NCBI GenBank assembly: GCA_049314515.1
Contig: JBMOEY010000073.1
Location: forward strand, 1-7,567
Length of the DNA: 7,567 bases
Direction of reading: 5' to 3'
DNA from: RFQD01 sp049314515
GTDB taxonomy: Bacteria; Actinomycetota; Actinomycetes; Actinomycetales; Microbacteriaceae
Shown: positions 1 through 6,994 of the stretch, one piece after another
Layout of the letters: every line of letters begins with the position of its first letter
Numbering within the stretch: position 1 is the stretch's first letter
Notes under the pieces: model-generated
The model's input: only the letters and a program-made list of their open reading frames with translations
Database searches by the model: none
What the model was told of the DNA's origin: nothing
Made by a program: the position numbers and the translations under genes

Positions 1-598
1 CGAGCGCGGAGCCAACGGCGAAGATGACGGCGAAGACCACGCGAACGTTGACTCCGGTTGCCGACGTCATCGGTGCGTCATCCACTCCTGCTCTCACGAT
101 TGATCCGAACCGTGTCTTTGCGATGATGAAGTAAATCGCGAGTCCGAGCACAATTGCGATGGCCAAAATGATGAGACGGATGAGCGGGTAGTCACCGATA
201 CCAGGGAGATCTATCGCGATCTGCAAGTTCTGGGGGAACGGAACCTGCGTGGCTGTGCCTCCAAATACGGCAAGCATCAGGTCAGTACCGATAACAGCGA
301 CACCAAGAGTAATGAGGGCCACCCGCATGTCGTCGTCTTGAAAGCGGCGGATGAGCACCTGGTGTGTGAATAGTCCAAGGAGACCCGCTGCGAGCAATCC
401 CGCGAGCAGGCCGAGAATCCAGTTGTCGGTGGCGACGGCGACCACATATCCGAGGTAACCACCGAACAAGAACGATGTTCCGTGCGCCAAGGTGATCACG
501 CGCATCAGGCCGAAAATGAGTGTCAACCCACTCGACGCCACAAAATAAACGGCACCCAACGTTAGCCCGTTGAGCAAAATGAGTGGCCAGATATCCAC
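1..598 (-). CDS. branched-chain amino acid-type ABC transporter permease (LivH-like), 3' end off the left edge
   Basis: This is an inner-membrane permease of the LivH/HAAT class, one of two membrane subunits that work with a periplasmic or lipid-anchored binding protein and two ATPases. Translating the minus strand from the GTG at 598 gives 199 residues, very hydrophobic, beginning VDIWPLILLNGLTLGAVYFV. The stretch GLTLIFGLMRVITLAHG is the family's N-terminal signature, and GVNVRVVFAVIFAVGSAL near the edge matches the conserved cytoplasmic-loop/TM region; about five or six membrane segments are visible. Full LivH proteins are near 290-300 residues, so roughly 90-100 are missing beyond position 1. 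GTG at 598 is preferred because GGAG lies 8 nt upstream (607-610 on the plus strand); an in-frame GTG at 607 overlaps that site. The gene is divergent from the oxidoreductase and shares its control region. The family also carries urea, amides and other non-amino-acid solutes, so the substrate cannot be read from sequence. Confidence 0.93.
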   Translation of the reverse strand, partial: MDIWPLILLNGLTLGAVYFVASSGLTLIFGLMRVITLAHGTSFLFGGYLGYVVAVATDNWILGLLAGLLAAGLLGLFTHQVLIRRFQDDDMRVALITLGVAVIGTDLMLAVFGGTATQVPFPQNLQIAIDLPGIGDYPLIRLIILAIAIVLGLAIYFIIAKTRFGSIVRAGVDDAPMTSATGVNVRVVFAVIFAVGSAL

Positions 599-642
599 GG
601 TTCTCACTCCATTTCTGACGTTTCTATCGGTGCAGTTTTTTT

Positions 643-674
643 TGTATTCGTAACTGTATACACAGAAACATACA
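643..674. promoter_or_regulatory. probable GntR/FCD-type operator: nested dyad in the divergent promoter region
   Basis: The 156-bp gap between the divergent livH-like gene and the oxidoreductase holds a perfect 8-bp palindrome, TGTATACA at 655-662. It is flanked symmetrically by TGTAT at 643-647 and ATACA at 670-674, each 7 bp from the core. The 32-bp block is dyad-symmetric at 10 of 16 positions about its centre at 658.5. A further ATACA sits at 674-678. GTATAC-centred palindromes are typical operators of FadR/FCD-type GntR regulators, and such a regulator is encoded at 3055-3735. Placement between two divergent units suggests control of both. I could not assign -35/-10 boxes with confidence; the surrounding 630-690 stretch is AT-rich compared with the genes. 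Confidence 0.6.
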
Positions 675-754
675 TACAGGTATATTGTTGCGCAAGCACC
701 AACCTCAATGTTTTTTGTCACTGACGACAAACCGTTACCGAAAGAGGAAATGTA

Positions 755-1903
755 ATGGGAAGCTCGAACGAGAAAGAGTTCCGCGTCGGCATGATTGGGT
801 ACGGCTTCATGGGCCGTGCTCACTCGCAGGGCTGGAGAAACCTGAATGCGGCGTTCGCGACACCGCGCATCCTCATGGAATCCATTGTTGGACGAGACGC
901 CAACGCTGTGGCTCGTGTCGCGTCTCAACTCGGCTGGAATCGCGCGCTGACTGACTGGCGTGATGTTGTCGCAGATCCATCTATCGACATTGTCGACATT
1001 TGCACGCCCGGTGATTCTCACGCAGAAATCGCCATTGCCGCTCTCGAGGCGGGAAAGCACGTGCTCGTTGAAAAACCGCTGGCGAACACGATGGATGAAA
1101 GCCGCGCAATGGTCGCCGCAGCCCAGGCCGCGCAGTCGCGTGGAGTCATGTCCGCCGTCAACTTCAACTATCGACGCGTGCCCGCCCTGATGCTTGCCAA
1201 GCAACTCATCTCTGACGGTCGCGTAGGTGACGTGCTTCACATTCGCGGGGCCTACTTGCAGGACTGGCTGAGCGACCCGACCTTGCCCATGAGTTGGCGT
1301 TTACAAAAGGAGCGCGCCGGAACAGGCGTGCTGGGCGACCTCGGCGCCCACGTTGTCGACCTGATGCGTCACCTCACAGGCAAATCCGTTGCGGGCGTGA
1401 CCGGCCACCTGCGCACGTTCACTCATCAACGACCTGACGGAACAGGCAAGCTCGGTAACGTCACCGTCGATGACGCCGCTCTTGCCACGCTCGCACTGTC
1501 GGGTGGAGCTGTGGCCAACCTCGACGTCACTCGAAACGCACCGGGACGCAAGAATGAGCTCTCGCTGAGTATTTTCGGCACCAAGGGCAGCATTCTGTTC
1601 AACCTGGAGAACCTCAACGAACTGTGGTTGTTCGATCGCGAAGACCCGACCGGCGAGCAGGGTTACCGTCGCATTCTGGTGACAGAGTCTGCGCATCCGT
1701 ATCTGGCTGCCTGGTGGCCCGACGGTCACATCATCGGTTGGGAACACACCTTCACCCACCAGTTCTTCGAATTCGTGAACTCGATCCAGAGCGGCACCCC
1801 TGCGTCACCGAGTTTCGAGGATGGGCACGCCGTGCAGGCCGTTATTGACGCCATAGCCAACAGTGCCGAAAACGGGCACGCGCTCACCGCACCAGAAGAA
1901 TAG
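755..1903 (+). CDS. Gfo/Idh/MocA family NAD(P)-dependent oxidoreductase
   Basis: This is a cytoplasmic 382-residue sugar/cyclitol-type dehydrogenase of typical family length. The N-terminal Rossmann fold shows the dinucleotide motif GYGFMG (residues 15-20). Residues 80-110 contain VDICTP, an SH pair (88-89) and the hallmark EKP (106-108), whose lysine is the usual catalytic residue. The C-terminal alpha/beta domain carries GDLGAH (194-199), giving the D-x3-H pair (D195, H199) found at the active site of inositol and other sugar dehydrogenases. The ATG at 755 is preceded by AGAGGA (743-748) at good spacing. It is the first gene of a two-gene operon, followed after 12 bp by a TIM-barrel isomerase, a pairing common in sugar catabolism. 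By family, it oxidises a hydroxyl of a sugar, glycoside or inositol with NAD(P)+, or does the reverse. The exact substrate is not recognisable; IolG-like and 3-ketoglycoside-forming activities are both possible. Confidence 0.93.
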   Translation: MGSSNEKEFRVGMIGYGFMGRAHSQGWRNLNAAFATPRILMESIVGRDANAVARVASQLGWNRALTDWRDVVADPSIDIVDICTPGDSHAEIAIAALEAGKHVLVEKPLANTMDESRAMVAAAQAAQSRGVMSAVNFNYRRVPALMLAKQLISDGRVGDVLHIRGAYLQDWLSDPTLPMSWRLQKERAGTGVLGDLGAHVVDLMRHLTGKSVAGVTGHLRTFTHQRPDGTGKLGNVTVDDAALATLALSGGAVANLDVTRNAPGRKNELSLSIFGTKGSILFNLENLNELWLFDREDPTGEQGYRRILVTESAHPYLAAWWPDGHIIGWEHTFTHQFFEFVNSIQSGTPASPSFEDGHAVQAVIDAIANSAENGHALTAPEE

Positions 1904-1915
1904 AACGGAGAAAAA

Positions 1916-2932
1916 ATGGCTGGAAAATCGTCACACCCGGTAACGCTCTTTACCGGGCAATGGGCCGACCTGCCCCTCGAGACGGTCGCAAAACACGCCG
2001 CCGAGTGGGGATATGACGGACTCGAGCTTGCCTGTTGGGGAGATCATTTCGACCCCTGGCTCGCCAGCGAAGACGACTCGTACGTCGCCCAAAAGCGAGA
2101 GCTCCTCAAGAAGTACAACCTTGAGGTCTTCGCGATTTCGAATCACCTCAAAGGTCAGGCAGTCTGCGACAACCCCATCGACTTTCGGCACAAGGCCATC
2201 GTCGGCGCGAAGGTTTGGGGCGACGGCGACCAAGAAGGCGTTCGACAGCGAGCCGCCGAAGAAATGAAGCGCACGGCCATTGCTGCCCGCAAGCTCGGAG
2301 TCGACACCGTCGTTGGCTTTACCGGTTCGAGCATCTGGCAGTACGTAGCGATGTTCCCACCGGTTGGTCAAGACGTCATCGATGCCGGTTACGAGGACTT
2401 TGCGACGCGTTGGAATCCCATTCTCGATGTCTACGACGCCGAAGGCGTGCGGTTCGCGCACGAGGTTCACCCGTCAGAAATCGCCTACGACTACTGGACA
2501 ACAGTCAAGACGCTGGAGGCTATCGACCATCGTGCGGCATTTGGTCTCAACTGGGATCCGTCGCATATGGTCTGGCAGGGGCTCGACCCGGTCGCGTTCA
2601 TCCTCGACTTTGCTGATCGCATTTATCATGTTGATTGCAAAGACACGCGGATGCGCATGGGCAACGGGCGAAACGGCATCCTGGGTTCGCACGGCGCGTG
2701 GGCAGACCCGCGTCGTGGATGGGACTTCGTCTCAACGGGCCGTGGCGATGTACCGTGGGAGGACGCCTTCCGTGCACTCAACGCAATTGGATACACCGGT
2801 CCAATCTCAGTTGAGTGGGAAGACGCTGGCATGGATCGTCTTCACGGCGCCAAGCACGCTGTCGAATTCGTGCGCTCGCTGTTGTGGGAGGTTCCCACGT
2901 CGGCATTCGATGCCGCGTTCTCAAGCGACTAA
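1916..2932 (+). CDS. sugar phosphate isomerase/epimerase-like TIM barrel protein (AP endonuclease 2 / xylose isomerase fold)
   Basis: This is a 338-residue cytoplasmic TIM barrel enzyme of the PF01261 type. Strand-end residues expected to bind a divalent metal and substrate are present: E183 in AHEVHP, D214 and H217 in WDPSH, H238 and D240 in YHVDCKD, and E300 in SVEWED. The insert around residues 249-282 (glycine-rich, then HGAWADPRRGW and GRGDVPW) is longer than in small ketose epimerases and suggests a distinct subfamily. The ATG at 1916 has CGGAG (1906-1910) five nt upstream. It starts 12 bp after the oxidoreductase stop and is probably co-transcribed and partly co-translated with it. By family it would isomerise, epimerise, dehydrate or cleave a keto-sugar, plausibly the product of the preceding dehydrogenase. 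Related proteins include inosose dehydratase, keto-sugar hydratases and C-glycoside-cleaving subunits, so the reaction is open. No small DUF6379-like partner, as in C-deglycosidases, is visible here. Confidence 0.9.
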   Translation: MAGKSSHPVTLFTGQWADLPLETVAKHAAEWGYDGLELACWGDHFDPWLASEDDSYVAQKRELLKKYNLEVFAISNHLKGQAVCDNPIDFRHKAIVGAKVWGDGDQEGVRQRAAEEMKRTAIAARKLGVDTVVGFTGSSIWQYVAMFPPVGQDVIDAGYEDFATRWNPILDVYDAEGVRFAHEVHPSEIAYDYWTTVKTLEAIDHRAAFGLNWDPSHMVWQGLDPVAFILDFADRIYHVDCKDTRMRMGNGRNGILGSHGAWADPRRGWDFVSTGRGDVPWEDAFRALNAIGYTGPISVEWEDAGMDRLHGAKHAVEFVRSLLWEVPTSAFDAAFSSD

Positions 2933-2946
2933 ATCCCTCGCTAAAC

Positions 2947-2989
2947 AAGCGAATGCCCGGCTCAAACTTTGAGCCGGGCATTCGCTTTT
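2947..2989. terminator. bidirectional intrinsic terminator between convergent units
   Basis: A perfect 20-bp inverted repeat (left arm 2947-2966, right arm 2968-2987) is separated by a single base, so the real loop is a few nt within the AT-rich tip CAAACTTTG. The GC-rich middle is GCCCGGCTC paired with GAGCCGGGC. On the plus strand the stem is followed by TTTTGTT; on the minus strand by TTGTTT. It lies 14 bp after the isomerase stop and about 65 bp beyond the end of the convergent GntR gene, so it can end transcription from both sides. Confidence 0.93.
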
Positions 2990-3054
2990 GTTCAGAAACA
3001 AATATCAGGGTCCACAGCCGCCCAGTAGGCCGAGAGTTGCCTCGATCCCTGAAG

Positions 3055-3735
3055 CTAGGCTCCGTCGTCGCCCGTCAGGAGTGCCACTGTCGTGAGAAGT
3101 GCGACAACATTCTCACGAAGGTGACCGATATGCTCTTTCACCGCCGGCGGGATGGCCGCCAGGTCTTTGTTGATGATCGCATCGACGAGTTCCGCGTGCT
3201 CGGTCGTGCAGGTGCTCAGCCGATCGAACTGACCCACAGTTGATCGAATCCAAAACCTCTGCACGCGACGACGTGTCTCTCGAACCGTATCAGCCACCAG
3301 TTCGTTGCCGGCTACGCGATTCAGCAACTGGTGGAACGCACGGTCCGCTTCCGTCCAGGCGGTGAGGTCGTTGGCGCCACACGCGTCATTCATCCGCGTG
3401 ACTGATAGACGCAATCCGGCTGCATCCTCAGGAGTCAGCAAGCTTGAGGCTTTCGAGAAGATGTACGTGTCGAGAATCTCCAACATGTCGCAGGCTTCAT
3501 TGACTTCACGAATCGAAATCTGAGCAACCGTAAAACGCGATGACTCCGTGCGCTGGACGAGGCCTTCTTTTTCAAGCCGCTGGAGTGCCTCCCGGATTGG
3601 GGTGCGGCTAATGTTGAGCTCCTTTGAGATTTTCACCTCGGAAAGCGGAGCTCCGGCCTTGACTTGAAACGAAGTGATGCGCGCGAGAAGGTTCTCATAG
3701 GCAACGTCAACGAGTGACGCTGTTTCGACTGCCAT
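3055..3735 (-). CDS. GntR family transcriptional regulator with FCD ligand-binding domain
   Basis: This is a 226-residue DNA-binding regulator. The N-terminal winged helix (about residues 8-72) includes the helix-turn-helix signature SKELNISRTPIREALQRLEK (37-56), followed by the wing ending near FTVAQ. The all-helical FCD domain (about 78-210) has the metal/ligand pattern D131-x3-H135, H180 and H202, as in FadR-subfamily proteins that bind carboxylates or sugar acids, often through a metal. The ATG at 3735 follows AGGA at 5-nt spacing. It is the last gene of the minus-strand run, 59 bp after the creatininase-family stop, so it may be read through from that operon. Known relatives usually repress adjacent catabolic genes and release DNA on binding a pathway acid. 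The dyad at 643-674 is the best operator candidate in the window. The effector is unknown, but FCD membership favours an acidic intermediate. Confidence 0.94.
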   Translation of the reverse strand: MAVETASLVDVAYENLLARITSFQVKAGAPLSEVKISKELNISRTPIREALQRLEKEGLVQRTESSRFTVAQISIREVNEACDMLEILDTYIFSKASSLLTPEDAAGLRLSVTRMNDACGANDLTAWTEADRAFHQLLNRVAGNELVADTVRETRRRVQRFWIRSTVGQFDRLSTCTTEHAELVDAIINKDLAAIPPAVKEHIGHLRENVVALLTTVALLTGDDGA

Positions 3736-3794
3736 TCATGTCCTGCTTTCGCCCGGATTACGGGATGCCCTATTCAATCACGCCTGCGCGTGAC

Positions 3795-4703
3795 TCACAT
3801 TACGCGACCAACAAACTCACGATCGTGTACCGAGACCGGCACCTTTTCAAGTTCCATGATGCCACGGGCTACATGCTCACTCAGACGGCGGAAAGCTTCG
3901 AAGCCCTTCTCCGGAGTCGCGCGCATTGGGTTGCCGATGATCCCGTTCTCGACGAACTCGTGGTGGTCCATCGGAAAGCTGAAGTACTGGTACCCCTCAA
4001 ATTCAGCGTCTGGCATTCCGTCGTTTTTGCTGAATGACTTCGGCAGGAACTCGGGGATGTGAGCGCGCGTGTCGGCGGCCCGCTCCATGCGAACCAGGTC
4101 GGGATTCCATGCCATGCACTGCGAGGTTTCGAGCTCGCTCGAGTGCCATCCCGGTGTTTCCTCGGGTGGGTTTTCCATCAGGCCATCGAGAATGCCCACG
4201 TAGCGCTCCATATAGGGCTTGACGAACGAGATGAGCGCACCGGTTTCGTAGCGAAGGCGACGAAGCACGGGGTCAACAACTTTGATGTTCGAACCGTGAC
4301 CGTTGATGAAGATGATGCGATTGAAGCCGTGGTGGATGAGGCTGCGCGCGACGTCGTACATCAGGTTCAGCAGCGTGTCAGCTCGAAGTGTGATCGTGCC
4401 GCGACCCTCGCCCGGTCCGTACATGTGCTGAGGTGAGTAACCGGCCCAAAGTGGGGGCGTGTGAAGAACACCAATTTGCTCACTGATGCGCCGCGACACC
4501 TCGACAGCCGTGATGGTGTCGCACGCAAGCGGCAGGTGCGGGCCGTGCTGCTCGGTGCTGGCCATGGGAACAAGAATCGTGTCTTTTGTCGTCAGGTATT
4601 CCTTGATATCGACATAAGACAAGTCGGACAGATTCCACGAACGGAACTTGGAGCGAAACTCGTCGTCTCCGATCGTCAAGCGAGCGATAGGCTGATCAGT
4701 CAT
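3795..4703 (-). CDS. creatininase family metallohydrolase
   Basis: This 302-residue protein belongs to the creatininase family (PF02633), cytoplasmic enzymes with two divalent metals that hydrolyse C-N bonds or, in some members, C-C bonds of cyclic diketones. Metal-ligand candidates are E51 and H53 in ASTEQHGPHLPL, D62 in the following ACDT, H136 in INGHGSN and E190 in HSSELETS, which matches the family's HAGExETS block. The loop YGPGEGRGTITLR (95-107) before the NGH helix is also typical. The metal region starts about 17 residues later than in Pseudomonas creatininase, so there is a short N-terminal extension. Its ATG overlaps the TGA of the upstream Tm-1-like gene (ATGA, 4700-4703), implying translational coupling; AAGGAA lies just upstream inside that gene. 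The family includes creatininase, mycofactocin peptidase MftE, formamidopyrimidine hydrolases and the Thermotoga diketo-inositol hydrolase IolN. Carbohydrate-type neighbours favour an IolN-like or lactonase-like role over true creatininase. Confidence 0.92.
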   Translation of the reverse strand: MTDQPIARLTIGDDEFRSKFRSWNLSDLSYVDIKEYLTTKDTILVPMASTEQHGPHLPLACDTITAVEVSRRISEQIGVLHTPPLWAGYSPQHMYGPGEGRGTITLRADTLLNLMYDVARSLIHHGFNRIIFINGHGSNIKVVDPVLRRLRYETGALISFVKPYMERYVGILDGLMENPPEETPGWHSSELETSQCMAWNPDLVRMERAADTRAHIPEFLPKSFSKNDGMPDAEFEGYQYFSFPMDHHEFVENGIIGNPMRATPEKGFEAFRRLSEHVARGIMELEKVPVSVHDREFVGRVM

Positions 4704-5944
4704 TTCTTTTCGTTTCCTTTTTGTTTGTTGAGAAGTTCCAAGAGCCGTTGTGCGGCCAAGGCACCGAGTTCGAGGTCGTTAATGTGCGCATCCGACGTTT
4801 CAAAAGTGATGTCGGGGCGAAGTGTCGATTGGATGGTCGAACGCATGATTTCGTCACCTTCAGGATCGAAGAACACCCCACCTTCGCGAGCCGGAATCGA
4901 GAGCCCGCCAAGTGGGAAGATGACGTGCACAAGTCCGGTCGATTTATTGAGCTTTTCTGCAAATTCGAGTGCAATGTCACGCTTTTCGTCGTGCGTGTAT
5001 CCGACCAACGCATACTCCGGGTTGTGGTCGTAAATCTTTCGCGAGCGCAATTCGCTCGGAAGGGTCTTCGCGTCAAACACAGCAAAATCGAGACATCCCG
5101 GGATGACGACCTGGGGAAGTCCCAGCTCTCCAACAACGGTGAGTCGCTCTGGGGTGGCGTCGTGAATTCCGCCGATTCTGCGGTCACCAATTTCGTTGGT
5201 TGTGTAGTCCACAACCCCGATGAACTGACCTCCTCGGGCGAGCTCTTCCATGCTCGGCCCGCCCACGCCGCTTGAGTGGAAAACGACTGTTTCGACGCCA
5301 GATTCTTCAAGCACGGCTTTCAGCTCTTCAACGGCTTTGGTTGTGTTCCCGAGCATTGTTGCCGCAACAGTCAGCGTCTCCGCTGCTCGCGCCGGCAAAG
5401 CATGACCGTAGTCGAGCATCCCTTTCATCGCTGCGGCGGCATTGTCAAACACCGTTTTAGCGACATCATTTACGCCAAGAATGTCGACAATGGAATGAAT
5501 GACCATGACGTCTTTGGTGCCGACGTAGGGACCAAACTCGTGATGTCCGGATGCGGTGGGAGCTATCACGATCTTGGGTACGCCGACGGGGAGTGTCTGG
5601 ATGGCCGCCGCACCCATCACGGCACCGACGCCACCCACGCTGATGCCACCAATAATTTCTCCGTCGGCATATTGCTCGCGAACGAATTCCGTGACGAACT
5701 CGCGCATGAGGGTGACGGCTTTGCCCCGAGATCCCACAGTTTGAAGACCCTCGAGTGTCATACCGCCGCGTTCCGCGAGCTGTGCCCGTGACACATCGGG
5801 CACGATTCCCACGGGTTCACCCAAGATTCCGGTGTCGACGACCATGGTCCCGACACCGAGTCGAATCAACTGGTCGCGCAAATAGGCGACCTCGGGCCCT
5901 TTTGTGTCAAGAGTCGCGATGATGGCAACTTTTCCTTTAGACAT
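4700..5944 (-). CDS. Tm-1-like ATP-binding domain protein (UPF0261)
   Basis: This is a 414-residue protein recognised as UPF0261/Tm-1-like by its start, KVAIIATLDTKGPEVAYLRD, the glycine-rich GGISVGGVGAVMGAAA (99-114), the IAPTASG and KDVMVIHSIVDILGVNDV blocks, and the later HSSGVGGPSMEELA and VVDYTTNEIGD segments. The family is two alpha/beta lobes, and the tomato Tm-1 N-terminal half binds ATP; its metabolic role in bacteria is not established. The length equals the UPF0261 module alone, without the TIM-barrel module that is fused to it in plant Tm-1. The ATG at 5944 has only a weak ribosome binding site, and no better in-frame start is seen nearby. It follows the epimerase gene by 69 bp and overlaps the creatininase-family gene by 4 bp. 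The tight coupling suggests the two act on consecutive intermediates or form a complex (inference). Confidence 0.92.
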   Translation of the reverse strand: MSKGKVAIIATLDTKGPEVAYLRDQLIRLGVGTMVVDTGILGEPVGIVPDVSRAQLAERGGMTLEGLQTVGSRGKAVTLMREFVTEFVREQYADGEIIGGISVGGVGAVMGAAAIQTLPVGVPKIVIAPTASGHHEFGPYVGTKDVMVIHSIVDILGVNDVAKTVFDNAAAAMKGMLDYGHALPARAAETLTVAATMLGNTTKAVEELKAVLEESGVETVVFHSSGVGGPSMEELARGGQFIGVVDYTTNEIGDRRIGGIHDATPERLTVVGELGLPQVVIPGCLDFAVFDAKTLPSELRSRKIYDHNPEYALVGYTHDEKRDIALEFAEKLNKSTGLVHVIFPLGGLSIPAREGGVFFDPEGDEIMRSTIQSTLRPDITFETSDAHINDLELGALAAQRLLELLNKQKGNEKK

Positions 5945-6013
5945 TGACGCACCACTCGCCTGTCTGCATGTTGCTCATCGCGACCCTTGACCCGTCTCTT
6001 CAGCTGCGTCCGA

Positions 6014-6916
6014 TTAGAACTTGTTGTCGATGAGTGGCAAGAGGTGCTCAGAGTTGACCTGAACGAGCCAGTTGTAGAACTCTTCGGTCAGAACGCTCGA
6101 ACCGTGGTCGATGATGAACTTGAGCTGCTCGGGGTCGATGTCGAGTCCTTCGAAGTTGGTTTCGAGAGCGTTCGGGTACTTGTTGGCCGGAGTGCGGTCA
6201 ACCGGAGCCACGAATTCTGCCGTGAGTGCGCCCTGGTAGTTGATCGAGTTGAGTACCTCCACGACCTGCGCCCAGTTGTAGTCACCGTAGCCAGCTGGCA
6301 TGCGGTTGTTGTCGGCGACGTGGAAGTCAACGAGCTTGTCGCCGACAAGGCGAATCGCGTCGAAGAGGTTGCTCTCTTCGATGTTGATGTGGAATGCGTC
6401 AAGCGTGACGCCGAGGTTCGGCCCGACCGCGTCACACAGTGCGAGAGCCTGCTCTGCACGCGTGATCAGATACGACTCGAAACGATTGAGCGGCTCCACT
6501 CCGACACGAATTCCAAGCTTCTCGGAGTGTTCGTAAATCTCTTTCGTTCCCTCAACGAGCCATTTCCACTCGTTCTCTGGTGTCGAGTCCGGAACAATCT
6601 TGCCCACGGTTCCTGGAACAAGCGTCACGATTTGACCGTCGAGTTCGTGCACGAATGTAATGACGTCCTTGACGTACTGCACAGATGCAGCGCGCTTGGC
6701 CTCGTCGGAGCTCTGCATGTTGCGACGGTCGATCATCAGCGTGACCGCGCCCCAGCAGTTGAGCTTGTAGTGGTCGAGAAGCCCTCGAACGTGCTTCGAG
6801 TCGTAAATGGTGGGCTCGCCGCTGATTTCGATCGACTTGTATCCGTACTTCGCGAGGCGCGCGATCGTCGTTTCGATTGGTTCGCTGCGCATCCAGTTGT
6901 GCATTGACAGGTGCAT
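6014..6916 (-). CDS. sugar phosphate isomerase/epimerase, ketose 3-epimerase-like TIM barrel
   Basis: This is a 300-residue TIM barrel protein of PF01261, close in layout to D-tagatose/D-psicose 3-epimerases (about 290 residues). Catalytic and metal residues expected from that group are visible: E141 in GVEPLNRFES, D173 and H176 in TLDAFHINIEE, H199 in DFHVADNNR, R205, and E234 in TAEF. The EPLNR and FHINIEE blocks are the strongest links to the ketose 3-epimerases; hydroxypyruvate isomerase and IolO-type 5-keto-gluconate epimerase are alternatives in the same fold. The ATG at 6916 has AAGGAG four nt plus GTGTC-type spacing upstream, a strong site. It lies 78 bp downstream of the flavin oxidase gene and 69 bp before the Tm-1-like gene, in the same direction, so it is probably part of one operon. 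Inferred role: C-3 (or equivalent) epimerisation of a keto-sugar or keto-acid generated by the locus's oxidising enzymes. Confidence 0.9.
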   Translation of the reverse strand: MHLSMHNWMRSEPIETTIARLAKYGYKSIEISGEPTIYDSKHVRGLLDHYKLNCWGAVTLMIDRRNMQSSDEAKRAASVQYVKDVITFVHELDGQIVTLVPGTVGKIVPDSTPENEWKWLVEGTKEIYEHSEKLGIRVGVEPLNRFESYLITRAEQALALCDAVGPNLGVTLDAFHINIEESNLFDAIRLVGDKLVDFHVADNNRMPAGYGDYNWAQVVEVLNSINYQGALTAEFVAPVDRTPANKYPNALETNFEGLDIDPEQLKFIIDHGSSVLTEEFYNWLVQVNSEHLLPLIDNKF

Positions 6917-6994
6917 GACACTCTCCTTTGAGTTTTTCTTGCGATGACGTGACTATTCAGTTTTTTGTGACCCGTTAGTCTGAATGGGTTTCGA

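Noticed and set aside
277..462. Minus-strand 61-codon open frame
   Set aside because: It lies inside the livH-like permease in another frame; the permease frame shows family motifs and continuous hydrophobic segments.
2815..3243. Plus-strand 142-codon open frame spanning the isomerase end, the terminator and the GntR gene
   Set aside because: It crosses a strong terminator hairpin and is antisense to a clear GntR/FCD gene; its protein shows no family features.
3760..3772. CCCG/CGGG mini-hairpin upstream of the GntR gene
   Set aside because: A four-base-pair stem with no T tract is expected by chance in sequence of this composition.
3818..3827. Perfect 10-bp palindrome CACGATCGTG
   Set aside because: It is inside the 3' end of the creatininase-family gene and contains a GATC core common by chance at this GC content; it does not resemble the TGTATACA site.
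5987..6907. Plus-strand 306-codon open frame opposite the ketose 3-epimerase-like gene
   Set aside because: It mirrors almost the whole epimerase gene in the antisense direction; its valine/glutamate/arginine-rich composition is a codon-bias shadow, while the minus strand carries the full catalytic motif set and a strong ribosome binding site.
6955..6985. ATTCAG ... CTGAAT inverted repeat between the flavin oxidase and epimerase genes
   Set aside because: A six-base stem with a 19-nt loop and no following T tract is too weak for a terminator, and no regulator motif is recognisable.
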